Shown piece after piece: positions 55,266 to 64,000 of a DNA stretch of 64,000 nucleotides. This DNA comes from Guillardia theta CCMP2712 (taxonomy: Eukaryota; Cryptophyceae; Pyrenomonadales; Geminigeraceae). The notes under the pieces were generated by a model that ran no database searches, was not told the origin of the DNA, and was given only the letters and a program-made list of their open reading frames with translations. Location of the stretch: positions 141,777 through 205,776 of the forward strand of contig NW_005434636.1 of assembly GCF_000315625.1 (NCBI RefSeq). Direction: 5' to 3'. Position 1 is the stretch's first letter, and every line of letters begins with the position of its first letter. A program made the position numbers and the translations under genes.

Positions 55266-57311
55266 ATGGAGGAAGACGGCGGCAACGTAGCGGATGACGC
55301 TGCGATGGCGGCGATGGAAGCGGAGAAGACCCAGAATTCAGACAACGTCATGATGCACAACTTGTCAGAAGCCCAAACGATGGAGCAGATACCAACAGAG
55401 AAGGTTATGTACATTGCCAAGGCAGAAGCGAAAGTGTGCCCAACTGATGCCATTCAAAACCCCACTGACACCATGGAAAACCCCACTGTTGAAGAACGAA
55501 ATCATGTACAAGTTGGGGCGTTGTGGAAGGAGTATAGCCTGTCACATACCTCCCTGCTCGTGGGTCTGATCCTTGCAAACTTGGGCCTGATTCTATATGC
55601 TCACATTGGGGTGTCTGGTGTCATCTTCACTAGTTTCAACTTGGCAGGAGCTCCAGGAACAACAGCTGCGCCATCTTCAACTCCAACTCCAGTATCAGGA
55701 ACACCCTTGGATCAGTGCACGGCCCAGGACCTTTTGATTTGGCATGGAAACAGCACTGCAAACAGAACACTTTACAACACTGCTTTGTTGAAATGTGGCA
55801 CTGATTGTTTCGGCACAGATCCGACTTGCATCAAAACTTGCATGGTGAAAACTTATGGATACAGTTCAGCCTGTGCTTCTTGTTTCAGTGTTACTCCTCA
55901 ATGCACCTTGTCAGGATGCTCCACATGCATATCAAATCAAAAAGGATGCGAATGCGTTGACTGTGTGAATCTGAAATGTGCCCCAACACTTGAGGCATGT
56001 CTTGGGATGGGCGCCGTCAATCTTTCTGCTTGCACTCGGCAGCCACCAAAGCAAGAGGCGCCTCCGCCACTCTCCAGCATTTCAACCTTGTATCCTGCTT
56101 ACGACATTGGATTCGGCCCGAGCGTGAAAGACGCATACAACTCAGGAGCAAGGGGTATTGCAGCCATCATTGTGATCTTCTCCGGAGCGTGGCCATATCT
56201 GAAGATCATAATCATGCTGACATTGTGGTTTGCCCCGCTTGCAAATCGATTTCGCTACATCGCTTTGAAGTTTCTCGTTCGAGCAAGTAAACTCACCCTG
56301 GTGGACGTGTATGCTGTCATAGTGATCATGGCGGGTGTCAACATTTACACCTCCGTCGCGGGACAACCTGTGCTGATCAAAACCGAAACGAGAGGATCTA
56401 TTTATTCCTTTCTCATATCCTCACTTCTACAACTTTCCCTCGAGAACTGGATGATGTACCTTCATAACCAGAAGAGCGAGGACAACACAGATCTGAATAC
56501 AAAGAAAGTCTTGGATTCTCTCCTCATCCAAAAGGACATTTGCAGCTTGATCGTGAAATGCCAAGAGAAATTTTACGAGGTTTCAAACATTGGGGTAATC
56601 ATCGTGTTCCTGATCACTTGTGCTTCACTGGGATTATTGATTGCTGGAATGGCCTTGCCGATCATTTCCTTTCGGACGGTAGGTTTGGCTGCAACCGGGG
56701 ATTACAACGCTGACTACCGGAATTTGACTCTGTTCAACCTAGGGGAACATTCGCTTTCTGCTATCGTGATGTACAAGCATGCAGAACCGTCTGGTGCGCG
56801 ATTCCTGGTCACATTCTATTACATCCTGGGGATCGCCTTGCCACTTGGAAGTGCATTCTTGACTGGCGTGTCGTTCATCTACTTCCTTTGTTTCAGAGTT
56901 TCCATGAAGATGAGAAAGGGGCTCTACCGCGGAATCTCCATGACATTCTCATACAGCTCCATCGAAGTTCTCTTGCTCGCAACTGTCGTGGTCATGCAGA
57001 AATATGACGATTTGATCGAGAAAGCAGTTGGTTCAAGCGCAACGAATTTCTGTGCTGGCAAGACAGGGAACGAATGCTTTGGGATTCAGGGTCACGCCGA
57101 GGTTGGTGCTAGCTTGCTTATTTTGTTTGGCTTCATTCTCCTCTGGATTCTTCAATGGATTTTCGCCTTCATGTTAAGTCACCTCAGGCTTCCAGACTCG
57201 TATGCCGTGTTGCAAGTATCCCCTGACATGCTGACGGTGATCCGGCCGTTGATTCGTGAGGTTGCAAGCCTCAGGCTTGCCGCGAGTCCGGCGTCCGAGG
57301 CCAATGCGTGA
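55266..57311 (+). CDS. PqiA-like multipass membrane protein with Cys-rich loop
   Basis: Intronless, 681 residues, ATG at 55266. A membrane helix at about 95-125 (LLVGLILANLGLILYAHIGV) is followed by a Thr/Pro/Ser stretch and a luminal Cys-rich region, residues 155-260 (CGTDCFGTDPTCIKTC, CASCFSVTPQCTLSGCSTC, CECVDCVNLKC), with several Asn-x-Ser/Thr sites. Next come about seven further membrane helices. KFLVRASKLTLVDVYAVIVI and a following G-x-x-YSFLISSLLQL resemble bacterial paraquat-inducible protein A, whose family motif is a W/L-S-M-x-D-V-F/Y helix. Bacterial PqiA works with MCE-domain lipid transfer; the eukaryotic relatives are uncharacterised. The remote PqiA link is my reading of the motif. 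TTAATAAAG at 57352 may be a polyadenylation signal. Confidence 0.62.
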   Translation: MEEDGGNVADDAAMAAMEAEKTQNSDNVMMHNLSEAQTMEQIPTEKVMYIAKAEAKVCPTDAIQNPTDTMENPTVEERNHVQVGALWKEYSLSHTSLLVGLILANLGLILYAHIGVSGVIFTSFNLAGAPGTTAAPSSTPTPVSGTPLDQCTAQDLLIWHGNSTANRTLYNTALLKCGTDCFGTDPTCIKTCMVKTYGYSSACASCFSVTPQCTLSGCSTCISNQKGCECVDCVNLKCAPTLEACLGMGAVNLSACTRQPPKQEAPPPLSSISTLYPAYDIGFGPSVKDAYNSGARGIAAIIVIFSGAWPYLKIIIMLTLWFAPLANRFRYIALKFLVRASKLTLVDVYAVIVIMAGVNIYTSVAGQPVLIKTETRGSIYSFLISSLLQLSLENWMMYLHNQKSEDNTDLNTKKVLDSLLIQKDICSLIVKCQEKFYEVSNIGVIIVFLITCASLGLLIAGMALPIISFRTVGLAATGDYNADYRNLTLFNLGEHSLSAIVMYKHAEPSGARFLVTFYYILGIALPLGSAFLTGVSFIYFLCFRVSMKMRKGLYRGISMTFSYSSIEVLLLATVVVMQKYDDLIEKAVGSSATNFCAGKTGNECFGIQGHAEVGASLLILFGFILLWILQWIFAFMLSHLRLPDSYAVLQVSPDMLTVIRPLIREVASLRLAASPASEANA

Positions 57312-57359
57312 TTGAAGTTGCACTGATCAGAAGTACTAGTACTATTCAAGATTAATAAA

Positions 57360-57830
57360 GACCATCAGGGTGTCCGATATCCGATACCGGGGTGATACGG
57401 TCCTCAGTCCGATGGCATTGAGCAGCCGCCGCCAAGTGTGCCGCCACAGGCAGTGAAACTTGCGGGTGAACGCGAATGGTCCTGTGCGCAGTTAAGTGAA
57501 GGTATCAGTTAGGTTTGGGGACAGCAGTCGGCAGGATGAGGGTTGGTTCTCACTGTCTTTTCTCTTCTCGCCGTATGGCCTGTGCGACAGTGTCAAGGGT
57601 AAAGCCTCCTCTAAGTGACTCTCCTGATCACTGAGTCAGTCACCGCCCTCGTACTGATTTTTGACCTAGCTTCACTGTGTGATTCAGTGAGGGCCGGGCT
57701 TGACGCCACGGTGACCTGGCCGGCCCGGGCAGGCCGGGCTCACTGACGCAGGCCCTAGGCTCGGACTCCGGGAGGTTACGACCAGGACAGCCCGGGCCGG
57801 ACCTATTGATCGGATCATCAAACTATGCAG
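57360..57830. repeat. intergenic GC-rich patches
   Basis: Includes GCCGCCGCCAAGTGTGCCGC near 57430 and GGCCGGCCCGGGCAGGCCGG near 57717. The second patch is of the same type as the other GC islands. No gene. Confidence 0.45.
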
Positions 57831-58173
57831 GGTCTGATTATCCCAATTTGGCCATGAAGGTAGAGGCCAAAGCTGCGAGATTTCATAAATGATTCATTAA
57901 GTTCAAAGAGCCTAGTTTGATCCAAGTCGAGATTGGGTGGCGAGCTCGCAACCAACCACACTTGCAAAGCTCATCAATAGAGGAAGCGCGTCGAGACATG
58001 TACTCGTGCAGAGTAGCTGAATGAGAAGCTGAGATGACAAGCTACGTGTCTTTCCTGACACCTTTTCCTCCCCTCTTGTTCTTGTGAAGTCTCTCTCACC
58101 GACATCTGATCGCTCCTTCATCTACTCTCGTTCGAGTTTGTTCGGCATTGCTACAGAGATTCTGCTTCGGATC

Positions 58174-58809
58174 ATGAGCGCGGCCGTTGCAGCGGCCATG
58201 GTCGCATCGGCATCAAACTCTTCAAGTTTGTCTCCATCAGCATCGAAGCAGCACTACTCAGCCAGCAACGAATGGTCTGATGCTCGGATTGCAGCCTTTG
58301 TGATTGTTCTCTTCTTCCTCGTCTGCAGCTCGTTGAGCTGGATGAGATTGGGCCATCCAGTTGCCATGATCCTCCAAGAGATCATGAGGCAGAGAGAAGC
58401 CGAGGCGGTTCAGGTCGAGCAGACCGAGGCCTTCAAGTGGGACCATGACCACCCGCTCACGAAGCTAGCGGAGCTCAGTATCTCCGACGGCAGCTCAGAC
58501 ATGACACGGGTTGAGACCTCGGCGCCGCAAACTGTCGAAGCTGGAGTGAAGATCGAACCCATTCCAGAGTTTTCCGCGCTCACAGCTTCCAGTAGCAGCG
58601 GAGCAGACAGCGCCGAGGGTCGGACGTCAAGACTTTGCAGTATACAGAAGGAAGTTCAAGAGATGGATGCGACTCTTGCGGACATACAGAACATAAAATC
58701 TGCGATTCAAGACACGGCTGTCAAGCTCAACATCATAGAATCAAAACTTCAAAGTCTTCAGGACGATCAAGGTGAGAAAGTTGAGGGCGAGGGTGCCGAG
58801 GAGGGCTGA
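58174..58809 (+). CDS. single-pass membrane protein with C-terminal coiled coil
   Basis: Unrecognised. From the ATG at 58174 about 211 residues: an Ala/Ser-rich start, a membrane helix (RIAAFVIVLFFLVCSSLSWM), a cytoplasmic-type region with RQREAEAVQVEQTEAFKWD, a Ser-rich linker and a C-terminal coiled coil (SIQKEVQEMDATLADIQNIK, AVKLNIIESKLQSLQ). Upstream in-frame codons back to 58084 lack an ATG. Single exon as far as seen. Confidence 0.5.
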   Translation: MSAAVAAAMVASASNSSSLSPSASKQHYSASNEWSDARIAAFVIVLFFLVCSSLSWMRLGHPVAMILQEIMRQREAEAVQVEQTEAFKWDHDHPLTKLAELSISDGSSDMTRVETSAPQTVEAGVKIEPIPEFSALTASSSSGADSAEGRTSRLCSIQKEVQEMDATLADIQNIKSAIQDTAVKLNIIESKLQSLQDDQGEKVEGEGAEEG

Positions 58810-59689
58810 ACAGTACAGGCTGGTGAAGCTTGAGCCTGCCTCATGAATATCTTGTAAATTCTGAAGGAAGAGAGCTGCACGTAGGGTACAACTGACAACT
58901 AAGGTGTATAAAGTCTTTTATGATAAAACTCAGAGAAAAATGATTCCCGCAAACACGGATTCAAGCCCCAGATGTCTTAAACGTCGAGCATGCAATTGTT
59001 TGCATAGAGATTTTCTTCAAGTTACCTAATCTTATCATTACATGCAAGAACAAAATTGATCCCCAAGCTCATGTGCCAAAGCATAAATTGCAACAATTCC
59101 CCGTTTCGCTTCTATTCCAAATGCCCATTTCGGTTAGTTTGGTGCTTGAAACCCATTATCTTGCTTCATATTGTACAGCACGTTTCAGACGGGTCTTGTA
59201 CAAAATACGATGCCCACATTTACGACAACGAATTGCGTCATCACGACCGATGTCTGTTGTCTCACCACATATTCCGCACCTGAATCACGGCGGTTAATCA
59301 TAACAATCCAAAGGGAGAGAAGCGATATGAACGAAAGCACAATAAAGCACAAATTTTGTGAATAGAGAGAAAACAATATCGATGATGATTGAGAAAGAGA
59401 ACAGAGGGCTCAGATTGCTCAAAGGTACACATCACAAAACATCGCACGTGCGTGCGACAGGCAAGCAGCTACGCGTTGGTCTCGGAAACAAGTATGGGCA
59501 AACACTAAAGAAAAGTTCAAAGGAAGCATTCACACGGGAGCAAGATGATCGGGTAGATGCTTCAGATGTGCATGCGCTTCACTCGTCTTTACATGTAGGT
59601 CGGTCGCTCCGGTCGTTCGAAGGTTCCTTCCATTGCCCGCGCTCCTGCTCGGAGCTATGGAGCTTTCGTTTTAATAGTAACGGTTGTGA
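58810..59689. other. intergenic, no gene recognised
   Basis: Short open frames on both strands around 59050-59380 have no family features. A motif AATTTTGTGAATAGAGAGAA and other AT-rich stretches are unremarkable. Confidence 0.4.
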
Positions 59690-59960
59690 GAAATGTAACG
59701 GCCCGGCGACCGAGTTCGGAGGCCCGGCGGCCCGGCCGTTCGCCGTACCGGTGACCGTACGGTCTGTAATTTCATGATGCCGCCGTTCGATGTGCGACAG
59801 TGCAAATCTCAGGCGAAGTTCCGAGTCTGCAGCCGCCCCGCGGTTCCGAGTTCGATCACCGCCCGGCCGGACACGGCGCGGCCCGGCCGGTGACAGGGAG
59901 TCAGCCGGACTCCCGGCGGGCGGCGCTGGGGAACTTGCCGGTGCGAAGTTTCGGGGAAAG
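59690..59960. repeat. GC-rich island upstream of the carrier gene
   Basis: GGCCCGGCGGCCCGGCCG, CCGCCCGGCCGGACACGG and similar words, ending 30 bp before the carrier ATG, so it covers the presumed promoter or 5' UTR. Confidence 0.55.
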
Positions 59961-59991
59961 TTTGGGGAAAAGTTTCGCACGTGTCGCCAGC

Positions 59992-61148
59992 ATGGTGGAG
60001 AGCAGGAAGGAGCATGCGAGCTGGGCGTTCTTCGCAGCAGGAGCAGGGGCAGGAGTCGTTGAAGCTGTAGCAGTACATCCTCTGGACATGGTGAGACAGC
60101 ATGCGATCCCTGATGCTGACTGTGCAGCCCGTAAATTCTCTTTCGTGCCTGCCGAACCAGCTGAATCGTGTCCTTTGTTGCAGATCAAAACGAGGCATCA
60201 GCTCAACACAGTGAAGAACGAGAACTCCTTTCGAACAGCAGTCCTCCTGATCAAAGAAGGAGGAGTCCCCAGGCTCTATCGCGGGCTAACTCCAGAGATC
60301 GTGGGCATGATCCCGAAGAGCTCGGCCATGTACGCGGGATACGACATGTCTCGGCTCCTGCTCGCGAAGACTCCGCTGGGAGACTCTTCGCTCTCCGTCT
60401 TCCTCGCAGGATGCATGAGCGGGATCCCAGAAGCCATCGCCACCACTCCCTTCCAGGTGGTGAAGATCCGTTTGCAAGCGCGCGAGAACATCGCAAAGTT
60501 CTCGGGGCCGGTGGATTGTGCTGTGCAGACATGGAGGCTGCAGGGGGCGAGGGGCCTCTTGACAGGTCTGGAGACGACGATATGGCGGAACTCGATCTGG
60601 AACTCGATCTACTTCTACAGCATGCACGAGATGAAGAAGCAGTTCACCCCACCTGAGCACCAGCACCAGCAGGTCATGCAGAACCTTTTCCTTGGCTTCG
60701 TCGCTGGCTTCATGGCAACGGCAGCCGATGCACCCTTCGACACTGTCAAGAGCAGGATACAAGTGTGCATGCTTGTGTATGCTGCTCCTCTCCCTCATCT
60801 GACTGCAGGCGCCACTTCCCTCTTCCTCCTCCTTCGTCGAGAGGCCCAAGACGTTCAAGATGCTGTCTGACATCATCCGCCAAGAAGGCTTGCTTGCTTG
60901 CTACAAGGGGTTCCCGCCAAAAGCAGTGCGCATGGCGTTGGGAGGTGAGCAGGAATGGAAAGGGGGAGAAGGAAGGGGAAGAAAGGAAGGGAGGGAAGGG
61001 AAGAGGAGGGGAGGGGAAGGGAGGGGGGGGGGACTGTGATGAGCGATTTGAGGAGGAAACTTGGTGGTGACAGAAGTATGCAGGAGCTGTGGCGATCGCA
61101 GCTTATGAAGTTTGTCTGGATGTCTTGCTAAAGTTTTCACGAAGATGA
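59992..61148 (+). CDS. mitochondrial carrier, 2-oxodicarboxylate (SLC25A21) type
   Basis: Inner-membrane solute carrier with three repeats. Four exons: 59992-60090, 60184-60762, one from about 60809 to 60941, and 61080-61148; joints are in phase. Repeat 1 has [15 protein letters not shown] split by intron 1. Repeat 2 has [20 protein letters not shown], with Gln in place of the usual acidic residue. Repeat 3 has [37 protein letters not shown] and [20 protein letters not shown] match best the oxodicarboxylate carrier group, which exports 2-oxoadipate and 2-oxoglutarate in lysine and tryptophan catabolism. The end reads [14 protein letters not shown] then [13 protein letters not shown]. Substrate is inferred from pattern only. 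Confidence 0.85.
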
Positions 61149-61471
61149 GGATCATGCACTTGATGCTGGAGAACGATGGCAAGGGAATGGATGGATGTAG
61201 GAAAGGAGGGATGTAGGAAAGGAGGGAGGGAGGGAGGGAGGGAGGGAGGGGGGGAAAGAGCATGGTAATGCTGCTACTGCTGCTGAGAAGGAGGAGGAGA
61301 AGGAGGAGGAGGGGGAGAACAAGGAGGAGGAGGAGGAGACAAATAAGCAAGAGGAGGCGACAACGGGACAACGACGAGGAGTTGAAGAACAAAACGAGTC
61401 GAGAGTTGGTCGTCAATGTTGAGATTTTAACAAAGTGAACAAGAAGAATCTTGTTGGCATGTCCATGTTGC
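61149..61471. other. purine-rich spacer between convergent genes
   Basis: GGGA and GGA repeats at 61200-61350; lies between the carrier stop and the GlyRS stop. No gene. Confidence 0.5.
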
Positions 61472-64000
61472 TCAGATGCCGTCGACCTCCTTGGAGAGAA
61501 AAGCATACAGCTCATTGATTTTGATGCGACGCTGAGAGCCAAGTTAGTAGTTGGGACAGGAGGAGGAGGAGGAGGAGGAGGAGGAGGAGGACGAGCAGGA
61601 GAGGACAGGAACGCGCTTCGAAGGAAATGGAGGCGGGAGAACGGAGGAAGAGATGCTCGTTGGAAGAGGAGAGGCACTGAGAGGAAGGAGGGGGAGCATG
61701 CTGCTACTTGCTCCGTGCTGTCTCGCTCGCGGATGGTGACGGTATCGTCCTCCAAGCTGTCGAAGTCAACGGTGACGCAGAATGGCGTTCCAACCTGTCA
61801 ACATGTGAGGGGACGAAGAGAGGAGAGTGGAGAGGAGAGGAGAGGAGAGGAGAGGAGAGGAGAGGAGAGGAGAGGAGAGGAGAGGAGAGGAGAGGAGAGG
61901 AGAGGAGAGGAGAGGAGAGGAGAGGAGAGGAGAGGAGAGGAGAGGAGAGGAGAGGAGAGGAGAGGAGAGGAGAGGAGAGGAGAGGAGAGGAGAGGAGAGG
62001 AGAGGAGAGGAGAGGAGAGGAGAGGAGAGGGAACATGAGAGGGGACAGGACAGGAGAAGGAGAGGAGAGGAGGGGAGAGAAGGGAGAGGGAAGGGGGGGG
62101 GAGAGAGACAAGAAGTAGGAGAGAATGGCTGAAAGTGGGGAAGGGAGAGGGAAGGGGGGGGGAGAGAGAGGGTGAGCAGAGGAGAGCACGGGAGATTTCT
62201 GGGCTCACCTCATCCATTCTCCTGTATCTTCTGCCAATCGCCCCTGACGTTTCGTAGACAACGTTGTAGCGCATTTGAAGCTTCTCGTAAATTTCTCTGT
62301 TGAGAGAGGAGAGGAGGAGACAGGGAGGAGGATAGGGGGGAAAAGAGAAGACAAGGGAAAGGAGGAGAAGAAAAGAGGTAAAGAAAGGAGCAGAAGTGCG
62401 GAGGGGAGAAGCCGAGGACAAGGAGGAGACAAGGAGGAGACAAGGAGGAGAAAAGGCGAGGAGGGGAGAGGCAGAGAAAACTTCAGTACCAGTCACAACA
62501 GCGAGAGCACAAATGCAAGACGATCCAGGGAGTGTCGAGTATGAGGGAACACAAACATGTCACAGCCTGACGAATCTCACCTCGCCTTGGAGACGATCTC
62601 AGGTTTGTTCTTGACCAGAGGAAAGACGGCGCACTTGATGGGAGCGATGGAGGGTGGAATCGAAGAACGCTCCTCTTCTCTCCTCCCACGATGTCTTCGT
62701 CGAATGCTGAGCAGACGAGAGCCAGGAAGAGCCTGAGGAGGAGAGTGTAAGGGGGAGAGCGAGAGGAGGAGAGCGAGAAGAAGAGAGGAGCAAGGAAAGG
62801 AGGGAAAATCGGAGGAAGGGGCAAGACGGAGGGAAGATGAGAGGGCAGAGGGGGGAGGAGAATGAGAGAGGAGGGGAGGAGCTGATACGGGGGGCGGGGG
62901 GAGGGAAGGCAAGTCAGTTCCTCGACTTGCCTGTCAACTCCGATGGAGGGTTCGATCACATGGGGGATGTACTTCCTCTTCGTCTCCTCGCACGTGTACT
63001 CCACCTTCTTGCTGCATCCTTCACCGTTAGCCCCGGTCGCTTCTCTCCCCAGCTCCTCTCACCCAGACCCCTCGGCCATGTGCCTTGAGATCGAAGTCTC
63101 CGCGCGCCGCAACTCCGAGGAGCTCAGAGCGGCCGAAGGGAAACTTGAAGGCGATGTCTGCGAGGAAAGCTCAGCTCCTCCTCTCCTCTCCGCCCCGTTC
63201 CTCTCAGTTCCGCTCTCCCTTCCCCTCCTTCTCCTCCCTCTCCATTCCTTCCATCATTCCCCTCTGCACTGCTCTGCTCTGCTCTGCTCTCACCTGTACA
63301 TGCACGAGCATAGTGCGCCAGCTTCTCCTTTGCGTGAACGTCAAGGTCGATCAGTTCCTCCTTCACTCCGATAGACAGCAGCCAATTCCAGCAGTTGTCA
63401 ATCCATTCCCTGACCCTCGTCAGAACCCTCCTCCTCCTCCTCCTCCTCCTCCTCCTCCTCCTCCTCCCTCCTCCTCCTCCTCCCTCCTCCCTTCTCCTCG
63501 TGCTCCCTTCCTGCTCCTACTCCCTGCTCCTCCTGCTCCTCCTCCCTTTCTCTTCTCCTCCTTTCTCGCATCGCGTGCTCACTTGTGAAAGGTGGGCCAG
63601 GCGTCATCGTCGGGAGGGATGAAATACTCGATCTCCATCTGCTCGAACTCGCGCGAGCGGAAGATGAAGTTGCGAGGAGTGATTTCATTGCTGCAGACAG
63701 ACGTGAGAAGAGCAGAGATGAGGAGGAAGCAGTTGATAGCACAACGTGATCACGGGGAGGAGGAGACATGAGGAGAAAGCATTTAGAGACTTTCTGTGAA
63801 GGGCTTGTGAACTCACCGAAAAGCTTTTCCAACCTGAGCGATACCGAAAGGAACTTTAGTCCTTGCAGTCTGCTGCACATTCTTGAAGTTGACGAAAATG
63901 CCTTGAGCCTGAGATTGGCGATAAGAGAAATTACACGAAAATGCAGAGAAGAGATAAAATGGCGAAGAAGGGGGGAAGGGAGATGGGATAGAAGGGCAGA
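61472..64000 (-). CDS. glycyl-tRNA synthetase, bacterial-type, 5' end outside window, frame disrupted
   Basis: Charges tRNA-Gly; class II homodimeric type. Exons from the right edge: [51 protein letters not shown] (motif 2), [85 protein letters not shown] (motif 3); [121 protein letters not shown] and the stop at 61472. The wording matches bacterial enzymes, so it may serve an organelle. The intron after GVDR needs a GC donor (gcaagt). Between RFHP and SIAP (about 62655-62665) one base is missing relative to the expected frame. Confidence 0.88.
61826..62029. repeat. (GGAGA)n pentanucleotide array, about 40 copies
   Basis: The longest perfect pentamer array in the window, about 204 bp, inside a GlyRS intron. 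On the coding strand it is (TCTCC)n. Confidence 0.97.
63428..63545. repeat. (CTC)n tract in a GlyRS intron
   Basis: CTC triplets with TGCTCC variants; on the coding strand (GAG)n between the WIDNCWNW exon and the motif-2 exon. Confidence 0.85.

Noticed and set aside
57360-59700. tRNA or rRNA genes in the intergenic GC patches
   Set aside because: I found no cloverleaf-compatible A and B boxes and no rRNA-like sequence.
61826-62140. Long Glu/Arg/Gly frames over the GGAGA array
   Set aside because: A 5-bp repeat is open in every frame. The array lies in a GlyRS intron.

Overview
The window is eukaryotic nuclear DNA. Genes lie on both strands and many are cut by short GT-AG introns, often 43-130 nt, that splice in frame by eye. 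Spacing is irregular, there are no operons, and short tandem repeats (GAGCA, GGAGA, CTC, GGAGCA) are abundant. A plastid DUF4336 protein carries an ER-type signal peptide followed by Phe and a transit peptide, which points to an alga with a secondary red plastid. A cryptophyte such as Guillardia theta fits best. The species is an inference, not something read from a marker gene.

Left part (0-24 kb): weakly supported exons, including an eIF1A-like fragment; a 15-exon SPF30/SMNDC1-like splicing factor with two Tudor domains (8.3-10.2 kb); a two-membrane-segment protein with a TIR-like C-terminus (10.7-12.6 kb); a long two-WW-domain protein that starts with a signal peptide (13.3-17.1 kb); a nitrobindin-domain protein (17.3-19.1 kb); a C-rich/G-rich mirror element and a very GC-rich island (19.8-21.4 kb); and two tandem RWP-RK genes (21.6-23.5 kb), followed by a 100-N assembly gap.

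Middle part (24-44 kb): a strawberry-notch (SBNO) helicase on the minus strand that probably reads on into a PHD-PHD-SWIB region, so one chromatin gene may span about 9 kb. Divergent to it lies a retroelement-derived Gag/protease-like gene whose protease aspartate is lost. The two divergent neighbours share a GRHTKxCP zinc-knuckle motif. Then come the plastid DUF4336 gene, an RBR ubiquitin ligase and a Rab14-like GTPase.

Right part (44-64 kb): a second C-rich/G-rich mirror element; an F-box-like/RCC1-repeat protein with a polyglutamine tract; a coiled-coil gene; an F-box/Kelch gene; an 11-bp-period satellite; a head-to-head pair made of a secreted Cys-rich protein and a PqiA-like membrane protein; a single-pass coiled-coil protein; a mitochondrial 2-oxodicarboxylate-type carrier; and the 3' part of a bacterial-type glycyl-tRNA synthetase, truncated by the window edge and carrying an apparent one-base deletion.

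The genes do not form one pathway. The themes are chromatin and RNA (SBNO/PHD/SWIB, SPF30, WW protein, RWP-RK), ubiquitin (RBR, F-box/Kelch, F-box/RCC1), trafficking (Rab14) and organelle housekeeping (DUF4336, carrier, GlyRS). I found no rRNA, tRNA or CRISPR array.
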